DNA of 40,509 nucleotides, from assembly GCA_903881085.1 (NCBI GenBank), contig CAIRSA010000271.1, forward strand, positions 1 to 40,509, read 5' to 3'. Below, in pieces: positions 31,636 through 40,347 of this stretch. Origin of the DNA: an uncultured Acidobacteriia bacterium. GTDB taxonomy: Bacteria; Acidobacteriota; Terriglobia; Bryobacterales; Bryobacteraceae. A program made the translations under genes and the position numbers. The notes below the pieces were generated by a model. That model ran no database searches and was not told the origin of the DNA. It saw only the letters and a program-made list of their open reading frames with translations. Each line of letters opens with the position of its first letter. Position 1 is the stretch's first letter.

Positions 31636-33561
31636 CTAGCCGCGGTAGTTCGCCACCAGGCGTTTAATCGCGGCATCGTTCTTCTTGATCTTGCCCTGCT
31701 TGATCAGTTCCGTTACCAGCCCGTCTTCAAACAGTTCCTGCCGTTCACGAGACTTCTTGCTCTTCAACTGAGTGACCAGTTCCTCGCGCTTTGCCGGCAA
31801 TTGACTCATGTCGGCTTCCGTCTTCGCGGCCACACGCACGACAAACACCTGTTCGGAGATAGTCAGGGGACCGAGAATCGTGTCCACCGGCTTGGTAAAT
31901 GCATCGGCCAGATAGCTTGATGATCCAATGCCTTCGGCCGCACCATCAGGACCGAAATCCGGAGTCGTTTTGATTTCCGCACCCAGATCCTTGGCCAATT
32001 TCTTGAAGTCGCCACCGGCGGTCTTGAGCTTTTCACCCGCTTCACGGCCCTTGTCAGCCGCCATCTGGCGCGCTTTGTCGGCAGAGAGGCGGTCGCGAAC
32101 GCGGCCTTCCACTTCGTTCAGCTCAGCGGGACGGACAGGAATAATCTCACGGAGGATTGCGATGGCGATCTTGTTGCCGGGAACCGCGATGGTTGGCGTA
32201 ACGCCACCCTTCTGCACGGAGGCGAGCGAGTCAAACAGATCTTTGCTTACACCGACCTCCTGGATCGGATCGTTCGATCCGGCTTTGTCCACATGATACA
32301 AAGACACGTTCAACTTGCGGACCAGTTCTTCGCCCTGGGCTGGCGATTTCTGCAATGTGTTGTGCACCTGATCGGCGATCTGCTGCATGCGGTCAAACAC
32401 GCCCTGTTTCTGGCGCTCGGTGACAAGTTCCGCCTTCACTTCTTCGAACGGCTTCAGATGGGCCGGTTCCTTGGCTGTTACCTGGACAATGTGATAGCCG
32501 TATTCGGTCTTCACCGGAGTAGTGAGTTCGTTCACTTTCTGCGTGAACGAAGCCTCTTCGAAGTTCTTCACCATCTGGCCGCGAACCACCCAGCCGAGTT
32601 CTCCGCCCTTTGAGCCGGAGCCCGGATCTTCCGAATTCTTCTTTGCCAGTTCGCCGAAGTTGCCGCCCGCCTTCAACTGCTTCAGCAGGTCGTTGGCTTT
32701 GGCTTCGATCTTCTTCACGTCGTCGGCAGACTTGCCGGTGGTGGTGAGCAGGATGTGGCGAACCTGAACTCGTTCCGGCAGGCGGTAGCGGTCCTGGTTG
32801 GCGGCATACATGGTACGCAGGTCGGCTTCGGTAACCGTGAAGCTTTCTGCCACTTTCTGTTCAGACACCACGTAGAGATCAAAACTGCGCTTTTCTTCGG
32901 TGGTGTATTCAGGACGATGCTTGGCGAAGTAGTCCTTCAATTCGGCGTCGCTGATCGTAACCTTGGAGCGCATCTTGTCAGGCGAGAAGGCGATGTAGTC
33001 GACCTTCACCTTTTCATTGCGGCGGCGGTATTCCTTTTCGATCTCGTCATTCGTGACGATCATGCCTTCCAGAATGATGTTGCGCAGGCGGGTCAACAGC
33101 AACTGCTTGTGGACGTTCGCTTCGAACTCAGGAACCGTCAGGTTTTGCTGGCGCAGAAACGCTTCGTACGTCGCGGCGTTGAACTGCCCGCCAGGAAAGA
33201 GATTCGGCAGCATGGATTTGATGGCGGAGGCGGTATCCGCGTCGTTGGCTTCAAAACCCATGTGTTGCGCCTGGTAAGCCATGGCCCGTTCGGAAATCAT
33301 CTGATTAATGTATTCCGGGATGTAGTTCTGAATCATTTCGATGGGAAACTGCTTGCTGCGCATGGCTGCTTGCACGTTCATCTGGACTTCGCGCATAGTG
33401 AGGACTTCGTCCCCGATCTTGGCGATAACGTCATCATTGCCGCCAGATGGTGTACCGGAGCCAGGCACCAGATACGACACCATCGACAAAGCGACAATTG
33501 CGAGCAAACCAGTCAACACATACCGGACCATCTTATCCCGGCTACGAAACAGATCGAACAT
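31636..33561 (-). CDS. ppiD: PpiD/SurA-like periplasmic peptidyl-prolyl isomerase foldase
   Basis: Membrane-anchored periplasmic chaperone of 641 residues. A single N-terminal helix (residues about 13-32) anchors it, a SurA-N-like chaperone region covers about 45-225, and a parvulin isomerase domain lies at about 264-362 (VQVRHILLTT, FGELAKKNSED, GGELGWVVRGQMVKNFEEA, EYGYHIVQV). The C-terminal 270 residues form a further chaperone domain as in PpiD. ATG at 33561 with AGGAGA upstream; a TATAAT-like box lies about 35 bases upstream. It is followed by dedA after two bases. Likely role is folding outer-membrane and secreted proteins. Confidence 0.9.
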   Translation of the reverse strand: MFDLFRSRDKMVRYVLTGLLAIVALSMVSYLVPGSGTPSGGNDDVIAKIGDEVLTMREVQMNVQAAMRSKQFPIEMIQNYIPEYINQMISERAMAYQAQHMGFEANDADTASAIKSMLPNLFPGGQFNAATYEAFLRQQNLTVPEFEANVHKQLLLTRLRNIILEGMIVTNDEIEKEYRRRNEKVKVDYIAFSPDKMRSKVTISDAELKDYFAKHRPEYTTEEKRSFDLYVVSEQKVAESFTVTEADLRTMYAANQDRYRLPERVQVRHILLTTTGKSADDVKKIEAKANDLLKQLKAGGNFGELAKKNSEDPGSGSKGGELGWVVRGQMVKNFEEASFTQKVNELTTPVKTEYGYHIVQVTAKEPAHLKPFEEVKAELVTERQKQGVFDRMQQIADQVHNTLQKSPAQGEELVRKLNVSLYHVDKAGSNDPIQEVGVSKDLFDSLASVQKGGVTPTIAVPGNKIAIAILREIIPVRPAELNEVEGRVRDRLSADKARQMAADKGREAGEKLKTAGGDFKKLAKDLGAEIKTTPDFGPDGAAEGIGSSSYLADAFTKPVDTILGPLTISEQVFVVRVAAKTEADMSQLPAKREELVTQLKSKKSRERQELFEDGLVTELIKQGKIKKNDAAIKRLVANYRG

Positions 33562-33594
33562 TTACGTGGATCTCCTACTCAAGGGTAAACAAAT

Positions 33595-33600
33595 ATTATA
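33595..33600 (-). promoter_or_regulatory. Candidate -10 box for ppiD
   Basis: The minus strand reads CGCGC followed by TATAAT, an exact -10 consensus, 34 bases before the ppiD ATG and inside the 49-base gap after guaA. The -35 position (CGAGTG) is poor. The same CGCGC-TATAAT string occurs upstream of the ABC exporter permease at 40348, which supports its use as a promoter. Confidence 0.45.
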
Positions 33601-33610
33601 GCGCGAAAGC

Positions 33611-35371
33611 CTACTCCCACTCGATTGTACCCGGCGGTTTGTGGGTTAAATCATAGAAAACCGCGCAGATACCATCAACGGCGAGCAGCGCTTCGCACAT
33701 CTGGCGGAGCAACTCAGGCGGCATCAGGACCGATTGCGCGGTCATGCCGTCCACCGAATCGATTGGCCGCAAAACTACGGAATCCTGGTTGACGGCATCG
33801 CCAACCGGAATCAAAACAACGGGAAACTGCCAAACCTGTTTTTCAAAACCGCTCGCAAGCGACATGGAGCGGACAATGGAATCCGCCTTGCGAAGCCGCG
33901 CCAATCGCGGGGCATTGAGTTCGCTGCGATGCACTTTCATGGAAGCGAGCGGCACACGCGCGGCGGTAAGTCCAACGATGCGGTTGACGTCGAGGCGCTC
34001 ATTCGTAAGGCGGGTTGCCGCGGCATGGTCAAGCGTATCGATGGCGAGGGCGGCGCGATAGCTGCGCGAATCTCCCTGCACGCCAACCGAATGCACGGGC
34101 AGCACCCAGCCGTCGTAATCCTGTTTGAGTTCGAAGTCCGCTTCCGAGCAGAGGCAGCGGATGGCCAGCCCCGGACCTGGGAAAGGGTGACGGTCCAAAA
34201 GCTCCGCGGGCAGGCCCAACTCCCGCCCAGCTTCGCGCACTTCGTCCTTGTAGAACGAACTGAGCGGCTCAACGATTCGCTTCGCATCTATTAGCTTTTG
34301 AATCCCTGCGACCCGGTTGTGATGCGTCTTGATGAGGTCGGCCTTCGACGTCCCGCCGGATTCAATGGTATCGGGATAAATGGTGCCCTGCCCGAGTATC
34401 CAATCGACATCCAGGTAGTGGCCAGATTGCAGAATGGTCTCCTGCACTTCAACGAAAAGCTCGCCGATGATATGGCGCTTGCGCTCCGGTTCGGTGACAC
34501 CCGCCAGTGCGTCGAGAAACCGCGTGCGGGCGTCCTCCACATGGAACGATTTCGCGCCCAGCGAGGCGAATATGCCTTGCACGAACTCCGTTTCGCCGTC
34601 GCGCATCAGGCCCGTATCCACGTATGCGCCATGCACGCGGTCATCGCCCAGCGCTTTCAGGCAGAGCGTGTAGGCAACGGTTGAATCGACGCCGCCCGAA
34701 ACAAAGAAAAACACCTTGCGGCCGGCGGTCACTTCGCGAATCCGTTCCTCAATGGCCGGGACGCGGCTGCGAGGATTCCAGTCCTTTTGGCAACAACAGA
34801 TCTTGAACAGGAAGTTGGAGAGGATCTTCGTGCCTTCCGGCGTGTGCACCACTTCCGGATGGAACTGCACGCCGTACTGCTTCTTTTCAGGATTCGACAT
34901 CGCGGCTACGGCACAGGTTCCGGTGCGGGCGAAAACATGGAAACCCGAAGGAGCGGCAGTCACCGTATCGCGATGGCTCATCCACACCTGCCGGTTGTTT
35001 AGCACACCTTCAATAAGCGTGTCAGCCGCGGTCAGTTCCAAAGTCGCCACGCCATATTCGCCGCGATCGCCCTTGGCCACGTTGCCATCGAGCAGATGCG
35101 AGATCAGTTGGATGCCGTAGCAGATGCCGAGAACGGGCACCCCGCTGGTAAGCAAGGCAGGGTCGATGGTGGGCGAACCGGCTTCATAGACGCTGGCTGG
35201 GCCACCTGAGATAATAACGCCATGAAAGCGGGACAGTTCCGCAGCCGGTGTTTCGCTGGCCAGGACTTCCGCATAGACGCCTAATTCGCGAACTTTCCGG
35301 GCGATCAGATGTGTATACTGACCGCCCGTGTCGAGAACCGCAATTTGTGGATTCGGAGAGTATTGACTCAC
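33611..35371 (-). CDS. guaA: GMP synthase (glutamine-hydrolysing), long C-terminal form
   Basis: Enzyme of 586 residues that converts XMP to GMP with glutamine. The class I glutaminase domain has the triad Cys84 (GICYG), His171 and Glu173 (FHPEV). The ATP pyrophosphatase domain has the P-loop SGGVDS (225-230) and HPFPGPGLAIR. After that block the C-terminal region runs about 195 residues, some 70 more than in E. coli. It contains LPVHSVGVQGDSRSY and ends TIEWE, and it resembles the human-type dimerisation region. GTG start at 35371 shares one base with the ctpA stop, so it is coupled to that peptidase. Confidence 0.95.
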   Translation of the reverse strand: MSQYSPNPQIAVLDTGGQYTHLIARKVRELGVYAEVLASETPAAELSRFHGVIISGGPASVYEAGSPTIDPALLTSGVPVLGICYGIQLISHLLDGNVAKGDRGEYGVATLELTAADTLIEGVLNNRQVWMSHRDTVTAAPSGFHVFARTGTCAVAAMSNPEKKQYGVQFHPEVVHTPEGTKILSNFLFKICCCQKDWNPRSRVPAIEERIREVTAGRKVFFFVSGGVDSTVAYTLCLKALGDDRVHGAYVDTGLMRDGETEFVQGIFASLGAKSFHVEDARTRFLDALAGVTEPERKRHIIGELFVEVQETILQSGHYLDVDWILGQGTIYPDTIESGGTSKADLIKTHHNRVAGIQKLIDAKRIVEPLSSFYKDEVREAGRELGLPAELLDRHPFPGPGLAIRCLCSEADFELKQDYDGWVLPVHSVGVQGDSRSYRAALAIDTLDHAAATRLTNERLDVNRIVGLTAARVPLASMKVHRSELNAPRLARLRKADSIVRSMSLASGFEKQVWQFPVVLIPVGDAVNQDSVVLRPIDSVDGMTAQSVLMPPELLRQMCEALLAVDGICAVFYDLTHKPPGTIEWE

Positions 35372-36972
35372 TAACGCTTAAATTCCGTCGACCGCCGCTC
35401 GACGATCATTTTCTTCGCTTTGTCCAGAAGCTCTTTCGCTTTCGGGATCGAGTCAATGCCTTTGATCACGACCGGGTCGCTTTCCACACCCAGCCGCCGT
35501 GCATCTTCCGCACCGAAGGCCGTGAGGTACATTTCACGCTTCAGCTGCATCTTGGTCCAATCGATGTTCTCGGCAAAATCCGCTTCCGAAAACTGAATGC
35601 CCTCTTTGAGCATGAACGAATGAAGGTCGTTCATCACGTTCTTGTCAGGCGACCAATCCTTGGGTAGCTTCGCATCTCCGCCGCCGAAATACTTGGCAGT
35701 GAAGTTGAAGGTGACGAACTTGCGAACGAATTCGGTCTGATATTTGTTGTAGCGCGGTACGCTGAACTTTTCGTCGGGCGAGATGCCACCACCGCCGTAA
35801 ACGGTACGGCCGCTATCAGTCATCTTTACGTCCAGCGGGTTCTTCGTTTCGGTATCTTTGCGATAGTAGTAATCGAGGAACGAAGTGTTTGTGTAATCGC
35901 GCTGAATCAGCCGGTTGCTAGGCGTGTAATATTTCGCCGTGGTGAGCGCAAGGCCGGTGTTTTCCGAAAGCGGGAACACGGTCTGCACCAAGCCCTTGCC
36001 GAAGGTGTTTTCGCCGACAACCCAGGCGCGGTCATGATCCTGCAATGCGCCGGCTACGATTTCAGCAGCCGAAGCAGAGTAACGGTTAACCAGCACGATG
36101 ATCGGATAGTCACGGGCTCCGCCGCCGTGGCGGGCGATGTACGGTTTTTCCGCTGAAGCGCGGCCGCGATGCGAAACCACCGTCTGGCCATTAGCCAGGA
36201 AGCGGCCGGCAACGGCGACGCCTTCGTTTAGCAGTCCACCCGGGTTTTCACGAAGATCCAAAATGAGCGCCTTGACTTTGTTTTCGCCGATGCGCTTCAT
36301 GTTGTCTTCCACTTCGTGGCTGGTGTTTTCGTTGAACGATTCGATATCCAGGTAGGCGATGCCTTCTCGCACCCAGAACACATCTTGCACGCTCTTGCGT
36401 GGAATGTCGTCGCGGGTGAGGTTGTAGACGATGGGCTTTTCCACGCCTTCACGGGCGATCAGCACCTGAACCTTGGTGCCACGCTGACCGCGAAGCAGGT
36501 CGGCCACTTCGGTTGTATTGAGGTTGTCGGTACGTTTGTCCTGCACTTCGAGGATCACATCACCTGGGCGGATACCTGCTTTGTAGGCTGGCGAGCCTGG
36601 AAACGGCTGGATCACTACGGTGCGGTGGTTGCGCTCGGCAACTGTCATGCCGACGCCGGAATAGTGGCCCTTCTGATCGTCGCGCAACTGTTGGAAGTCG
36701 CGGACATCGAAGAAGTTGGAGTGCGGGTCCAGCGTATGCAGCATGCCGCTGATGGCACCCTTATAGATGGCCTTATCGGCATTCACCTGGTCTGCAAAGT
36801 TGTTCTCAACCAACTCGAACACCTTGCTGAAGGTCTTCACGCTGTTGTTGATATCGTCTTCGGAGCTTGCCGCGGCGACACCGGAAACACCGGGACCGTA
36901 GATCCCCCCGATCATCGCGCACGTCACTATGACGATCGGAAAGAAAAGAAAAGAACGCAGTTTTTCAGCCAC
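35371..36972 (-). CDS. ctpA: Carboxy-terminal processing peptidase CtpA (S41)
   Basis: Periplasmic serine peptidase of 533 residues. A signal/anchor helix (about residues 8-30) is followed by a helical region, a PDZ domain at about 105-180 (AYKAGIRPGDVILEV) and the S41 core. The nucleophile is Ser301 (YSASAAE), the base Lys326 (FGKG) and the supporting residue Gln330, all as in E. coli Prc. A C-terminal extension of about 150 residues with KMIVERRS follows. GTG start with GGAGG nine bases upstream. An extended -10 (TGATATACT) lies about 30 bases upstream. The next gene, guaA, begins in its stop codon. Confidence 0.93.
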   Translation of the reverse strand: MAEKLRSFLFFPIVIVTCAMIGGIYGPGVSGVAAASSEDDINNSVKTFSKVFELVENNFADQVNADKAIYKGAISGMLHTLDPHSNFFDVRDFQQLRDDQKGHYSGVGMTVAERNHRTVVIQPFPGSPAYKAGIRPGDVILEVQDKRTDNLNTTEVADLLRGQRGTKVQVLIAREGVEKPIVYNLTRDDIPRKSVQDVFWVREGIAYLDIESFNENTSHEVEDNMKRIGENKVKALILDLRENPGGLLNEGVAVAGRFLANGQTVVSHRGRASAEKPYIARHGGGARDYPIIVLVNRYSASAAEIVAGALQDHDRAWVVGENTFGKGLVQTVFPLSENTGLALTTAKYYTPSNRLIQRDYTNTSFLDYYYRKDTETKNPLDVKMTDSGRTVYGGGGISPDEKFSVPRYNKYQTEFVRKFVTFNFTAKYFGGGDAKLPKDWSPDKNVMNDLHSFMLKEGIQFSEADFAENIDWTKMQLKREMYLTAFGAEDARRLGVESDPVVIKGIDSIPKAKELLDKAKKMIVERRSTEFKR

Positions 36973-37001
36973 GCATCAGCCTCCATTGCCAAACAATATT
37001 C

Positions 37002-37010
37002 AGTATATCA
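37002..37010 (-). promoter_or_regulatory. Extended -10 promoter element for ctpA-guaA
   Basis: The minus strand reads TGATATACT: a TG motif one base before TATACT, the form that can work with little or no -35. It is 30 bases before the GTG of ctpA. The corresponding -35 hexamer (GCCAGC) has no resemblance to TTGACA. Confidence 0.4.
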
Positions 37011-37061
37011 GCGATTCGCCATTTGCTGGCGGACCGTCACAATGATGTTACTAAGGTAATG

Positions 37062-37577
37062 CTAAACGGCACGTGATTTGCGTGCTGCCACTGCGGATGA
37101 TTCCGACCGTACAGGTTTCCGCGTGGCGGCTTCGGGGGGTGCGTTCAGGCGGCGCACCTGATCGGACACGCAGACAAGAAACATGGGTTGGCTGGCGTTT
37201 TTGAAAATGTCGATGATGCGCTCGGCACGATCTTCCAGGTAGATCGACTTGCCGTCGGTGACCAGGTGCAGATCGCTGGCGGCAGCGAGCACGTCGGCGA
37301 GGCGGCGGCCCATTTCGCGCTGCAGGAAGCGCAATACGCGCCTGATCTTCTGCAGTGAGAATCCTTTGCGGCGAAGTTCCGCAATGACGGTGATTTCGAC
37401 CGCTTCTGCTGCAAGGTAAACGCGTTTGTGGCCCTCATGCCGGGGAGAAACGACCTTCTGTTCATCCCACCACTGCAACTGCCGCAGACTCACGCCGGCG
37501 ATGTTTGAGATATCGCTCGAAGTGAAGGTTTTTTCCGCTTCGTCCAGTTCAATTCTACTCTTTTTTGTTTTGAACAT
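37062..37577 (-). CDS. MerR-family transcriptional regulator
   Basis: DNA-binding protein of 171 residues from the ATG at 37577; a TTG nine bases upstream is also possible. The N-terminal MerR helix-turn-helix is complete (FTSSDISNIAGVSLRQLQWW, GHKRVYLAAEAVEITVIAEL, GFSLQKIRRVLRFLQRE). The middle region (residues about 95-145, VTDGKSIYLEDRAERIIDIFKN) is not a metal or drug-binding domain I recognise, and the last 25 residues are basic. A strong sigma-70 promoter lies 40-70 bases upstream. Targets are unknown; the neighbours are ctpA and the STAS/polysaccharide genes. Confidence 0.85.
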   Translation of the reverse strand: MFKTKKSRIELDEAEKTFTSSDISNIAGVSLRQLQWWDEQKVVSPRHEGHKRVYLAAEAVEITVIAELRRKGFSLQKIRRVLRFLQREMGRRLADVLAAASDLHLVTDGKSIYLEDRAERIIDIFKNASQPMFLVCVSDQVRRLNAPPEAATRKPVRSESSAVAARKSRAV

Positions 37578-37619
37578 GAGTTCCAACTTTCGTTTTGGAA
37601 AAATTCAGTGGCCTATCAA

Positions 37620-37647
37620 ATTGTACTCGAATGAGCGGGGATGTCAA
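37620..37647 (-). promoter_or_regulatory. Strong sigma-70 promoter for the MerR gene
   Basis: The minus strand reads TTGACA (37647-37642), a 16-base spacer, then TACAAT (37625-37620), close to consensus in both boxes. Transcription would start near 37613, giving a leader of about 35 bases to the ATG at 37577. Confidence 0.7.
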
Positions 37648-37699
37648 CAGGGGGGTAAGTTAAGAATTGCTCGTCATTGCCTGCTGCTTGCGAATGGGG

Positions 37700-37828
37700 C
37701 TACTCGTCTTTCTTTTCTTCTTTCGAACCACCTGTCAACTTCTTCACCAACTGATCTGGCGGGGCGGCGATCATGACGATCAACCCTATGAGAAACAACA
37801 CCAGCAGCACGATAGCAACGTAGATCAT
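37700..37828 (-). CDS. Small single-span membrane protein (42 residues)
   Basis: Reading from the ATG at 37828 gives a 42-residue protein: an N-terminal hydrophobic helix (MIYVAIVLLVLFLIGLIVMI) followed by AAPPDQLVKKLTGG and a charged tail SKEEKKDE. That is a classical small membrane protein with an N-out or N-in single span and a cytoplasmic-type charged tail. The ATG overlaps the stop of the STAS gene by four bases (ATGA), so translation is probably coupled. No homologue is recalled. It may be a membrane anchor or partner for the STAS protein. Confidence 0.65.
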   Translation of the reverse strand: MIYVAIVLLVLFLIGLIVMIAAPPDQLVKKLTGGSKEEKKDE

Positions 37829-38184
37829 TTTGCGAGACTCTCCAAGGCTTCCGTCAAAGAAGGAACAACGCGAAAGACAGTTTCCAGCCGCGTAGCCTGA
37901 AAACTCTTCCGCACAAGACCAGGCCCGGTTATCATTCGCATTTCGCCGTGGGCCTTGGCGAGCATATGAAAGGCGGAGATGAAACGTCCGATTCCCGTGC
38001 TGTCGATTTTCTTGACCGCCGTCAAATCGAACACGATCGCACGCTTGCCTCTTTCAATTGCACTGCGGACCATCGACTCGATCCGTTCGCTGTCCGGTCC
38101 CAGCAGAATTGCGCCCGACATAGCCAGCAACAGGACGCCTGGCGCGGGTTCGGACTGCTCGATTTGAAGCGAATCGTTAGCCAC
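37825..38184 (-). CDS. STAS-domain anti-anti-sigma factor-like protein
   Basis: Soluble protein of 119 residues with a single STAS domain, SpoIIAA-like. The phosphorylation-site block KKIDSTGIGRFISAF is at about residues 58-72, with the serine normally phosphorylated by an anti-sigma kinase. Such proteins bind anti-sigma factors or act as switches in partner-binding modules. No kinase or phosphatase is next to it. GTG start at 38184; the gap to gmhA is 15 bases, so it is in the same operon. A 42-residue membrane protein overlaps its stop. Confidence 0.88.
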   Translation of the reverse strand: MANDSLQIEQSEPAPGVLLLAMSGAILLGPDSERIESMVRSAIERGKRAIVFDLTAVKKIDSTGIGRFISAFHMLAKAHGEMRMITGPGLVRKSFQATRLETVFRVVPSLTEALESLAK

Positions 38185-38199
38185 AAAGGGACCGTTGCA

Positions 38200-38757
38200 C
38201 TATTTTTCCGTGTCCATGAAGGAGTAAGCGATCATGTGGCAAATGATCATGTGGGCATCTTCGATCCGGCCCATGTGTGGCACCGGAACCTGAAGGTGTA
38301 ACTTCGCCATTGGGCCGAGTTTGCCACCGTCGCGCCCGGTAAGAGCCATAGTCTTGCAGCCCAAATCGTTGGCGTACTGCATCGCTTTAATCACGTTCGG
38401 GGAATTGCCGGACCCGCTGATCGCCATGTAAATATCACCGGGCTTGGCGAAGTTCTTCAACTGCTCCATAAAGACAATATCGTAACCAACATCGTTGGAA
38501 TACGCTGTCATAGTGGGCAGGCTGTCGGTGAGGGCCATGATGCGGAAGCGGGAGTCCTTTTGAAAGCTCGCACCTTTGACGATGTCGCATGCGAAATGCG
38601 AGGCGGTGCTGGCACTACCGCCGTTGCCGGCGACGAAGATGGTGTTGCCGTTGGCGCGGGCGTCTTTGAACCAATCGATGGCTTCGGAGACCAGTGTAGA
38701 ATCGATGGCGTCAATCGTTTTGTGGAGTTCGGTCCGGTAAAGTTCGGGGAAATTCAT
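38200..38757 (-). CDS. gmhA: Phosphoheptose isomerase-like SIS-domain protein
   Basis: Cytoplasmic SIS-domain protein of 185 residues, probably an isomerase making an ADP-heptose-type precursor for surface polysaccharide. The sugar-phosphate loops are present (AGNGGSASTASHF, AISGSGNSPNVIKA). In E. coli GmhA, as I recall it, His61, Glu65, Gln172 and His180 bind the metal. Here the matching residues are His54, Asp58, Glu166 and His174, so two of four are changed (all remain possible ligands). It may therefore be GmhA with altered metal geometry or a related sugar isomerase. It lies ten bases after the exporter ATPase gene. Confidence 0.78.
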   Translation of the reverse strand: MNFPELYRTELHKTIDAIDSTLVSEAIDWFKDARANGNTIFVAGNGGSASTASHFACDIVKGASFQKDSRFRIMALTDSLPTMTAYSNDVGYDIVFMEQLKNFAKPGDIYMAISGSGNSPNVIKAMQYANDLGCKTMALTGRDGGKLGPMAKLHLQVPVPHMGRIEDAHMIICHMIAYSFMDTEK

Positions 38758-38767
38758 ATTTGTTCAA

Positions 38768-39505
38768 TCAGGCCTTGGATGTCGTTGGCCGGCCTTCATA
38801 GGCTTCCAGCACTTTATTGCTGGCGCCATCCATAAGCAGTTCGCCATGGTCGAGCCAAATTGCGCGCTCGCAAAGGCTCAGCACTGAGGCGCCGGAATGC
38901 GACACGGCAAGTATCGTCTTTCCCTGAGCCTTGATTTCTTGAATTTTTTCGACACATTTATGCTGGAAGTTGCGGTCGCCTACAGCAAGCACTTCGTCGA
39001 CAATCAGAATTTCCGGATCGAGATTTACGGCCACGGAAAAGGCCAGGCGCATGTGCATGCCGGTGGAATAAGTACGCAACGGCTCTTCGATGAATTCCTG
39101 CATCTCGGCAAATTCCACAATCGAGTCGTACCGTTCCTCGGCTCGTTTGCGTGTGAACCCCAGGAGGGAGGCATTCAGCATCACGTTTTCCCGGCCGGTC
39201 AAATCAGGATGAAACCCGCTGCCCAGTTCGAGTAGAGCTGCAACGCGGCCGTTCACCTCAACAGTTCCTTTGCAAGGGGGCACCAGTCCGGTTACGATAC
39301 TCAACAAAGTGCTTTTCCCGGCCCCGTTAGAGCCAACGACCCCAACCGTTTCACCTGGGTTGATGGAGAAAGAGACGTTTTTGAGCGCGTAAAACGGCTC
39401 TGGCGCTTTGCCTGCCATTCTGCTCGTAAGGTAGTTGCGTAGCAGTTGGCGGCCGGCGGTGCGGTTGAAGGTCTTAGAGACGTTCTTAAATTCGATGACG
39501 CTCAT
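38768..39505 (-). CDS. Polysaccharide ABC exporter ATP-binding protein (Wzt/TagH/KpsT-like)
   Basis: ATPase of 245 residues that powers export of a surface polysaccharide or its lipid-linked form. Walker A GSNGAGKST is at residues 58-66, the ABC signature STGMHMRLAF near 147 and Walker B ILIVDEVLAVGD near 170. The N-terminal TFNRTAGRQLLRNYLT and the RTYSTGMHMRL block are typical of this export family. It is short: the C-terminal carbohydrate-binding domain of O-antigen Wzt proteins is missing. It starts two bases after the permease gene. Confidence 0.93.
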   Translation of the reverse strand: MSVIEFKNVSKTFNRTAGRQLLRNYLTSRMAGKAPEPFYALKNVSFSINPGETVGVVGSNGAGKSTLLSIVTGLVPPCKGTVEVNGRVAALLELGSGFHPDLTGRENVMLNASLLGFTRKRAEERYDSIVEFAEMQEFIEEPLRTYSTGMHMRLAFSVAVNLDPEILIVDEVLAVGDRNFQHKCVEKIQEIKAQGKTILAVSHSGASVLSLCERAIWLDHGELLMDGASNKVLEAYEGRPTTSKA

Positions 39506-39507
39506 AA

Positions 39508-40275
39508 TTATAAGTGGTCGTAAAACCGCTGCTTCATTTTACCGAAAACCACCCAGCCAAAAGCAAACGACAGCAACGATACCAAGGTCAGCTTGAGCAG
39601 TGTCTCCGGATTTGGGGCTTTCGCGTCCAGCAGGATATTGCGCAGGCAAAGCACAAGCGCTGCTACTGGATTGTATTGATATACGTCACGATACCTTGGC
39701 GGGATGATTTCGAACTGGTAGAAGATGGGAACCATCCAGAACATAACGGTCATTGCCGACTCGACAACGTAGCGCATGTCGCGGACATAAACGTCCAGGG
39801 CGGAAGTAACCAGAGTAATTCCACATACGAAAATGATCTCCAGCACCCATACTAACGGCAGCCACAACCAGTAAATGTTAATGCCAATACCAAACCCAAC
39901 AACCGCCACCAGTAACAACATGATCTGGATAAAAAGATGCAGGCAGTTGGATAAAACGGCAGCGATAGGAACTACCTCGCGCGGAACGGGCACACGCTTG
40001 ACTAAGCCGGCGTTGTGAAAGATGGAAACCGTGCCGGAATTCCACGCAATAGACATGAAATTAAAGGGAACCAGGCCACAGAGAACGAACACGCTGAAGT
40101 GCTTAATATTCGGATTCGGGAGGATAGCAGTAAAGACGAACGTCAGCACGCCCATCATCACCAGGGGATTCAGCAGGCTCCAAAACACACCGAGGGACAT
40201 GTTTCGATACCGGATCTTGAAATCCTTCACAATCATATTGCGAAGGAGAAATACGTAATCTCCGTTCCATGTCAT
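39508..40275 (-). CDS. Polysaccharide ABC exporter permease (Wzm/TagG/KpsM-like)
   Basis: ABC-2-type membrane protein of 255 residues. The cytoplasmic start MTWNGDYVFLLRNMIVKDFKIRYRNMSLGVFWSLLNPLV, then about six membrane helices, follows the Wzm/TagG pattern, and YVRDMRYVVESAMTVMFWMVPIFYQFEIIPPRY is the family block near the last helices. It pairs with the ATPase gene downstream; together they would export a capsule, O-antigen or teichoic-acid-like polymer. A strong sigma-70 promoter lies about 75 bases upstream, making this the first gene of the operon wzm-wzt-gmhA-STAS-small membrane protein. Confidence 0.93.
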   Translation of the reverse strand: MTWNGDYVFLLRNMIVKDFKIRYRNMSLGVFWSLLNPLVMMGVLTFVFTAILPNPNIKHFSVFVLCGLVPFNFMSIAWNSGTVSIFHNAGLVKRVPVPREVVPIAAVLSNCLHLFIQIMLLLVAVVGFGIGINIYWLWLPLVWVLEIIFVCGITLVTSALDVYVRDMRYVVESAMTVMFWMVPIFYQFEIIPPRYRDVYQYNPVAALVLCLRNILLDAKAPNPETLLKLTLVSLLSFAFGWVVFGKMKQRFYDHL

Positions 40276-40347
40276 ATCTAAATGTTTAAAGCTCCAAGCT
40301 TGCGGACACCTCTAGCGCAGATCACTCATCGGCACCGGGAAACTACT

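Noticed and set aside
32755..33588. Open frame of 277 codons on the plus strand opposite ppiD
   Set aside because: ppiD has a complete domain order there; the opposite frame has no motif and no ribosome-binding site.
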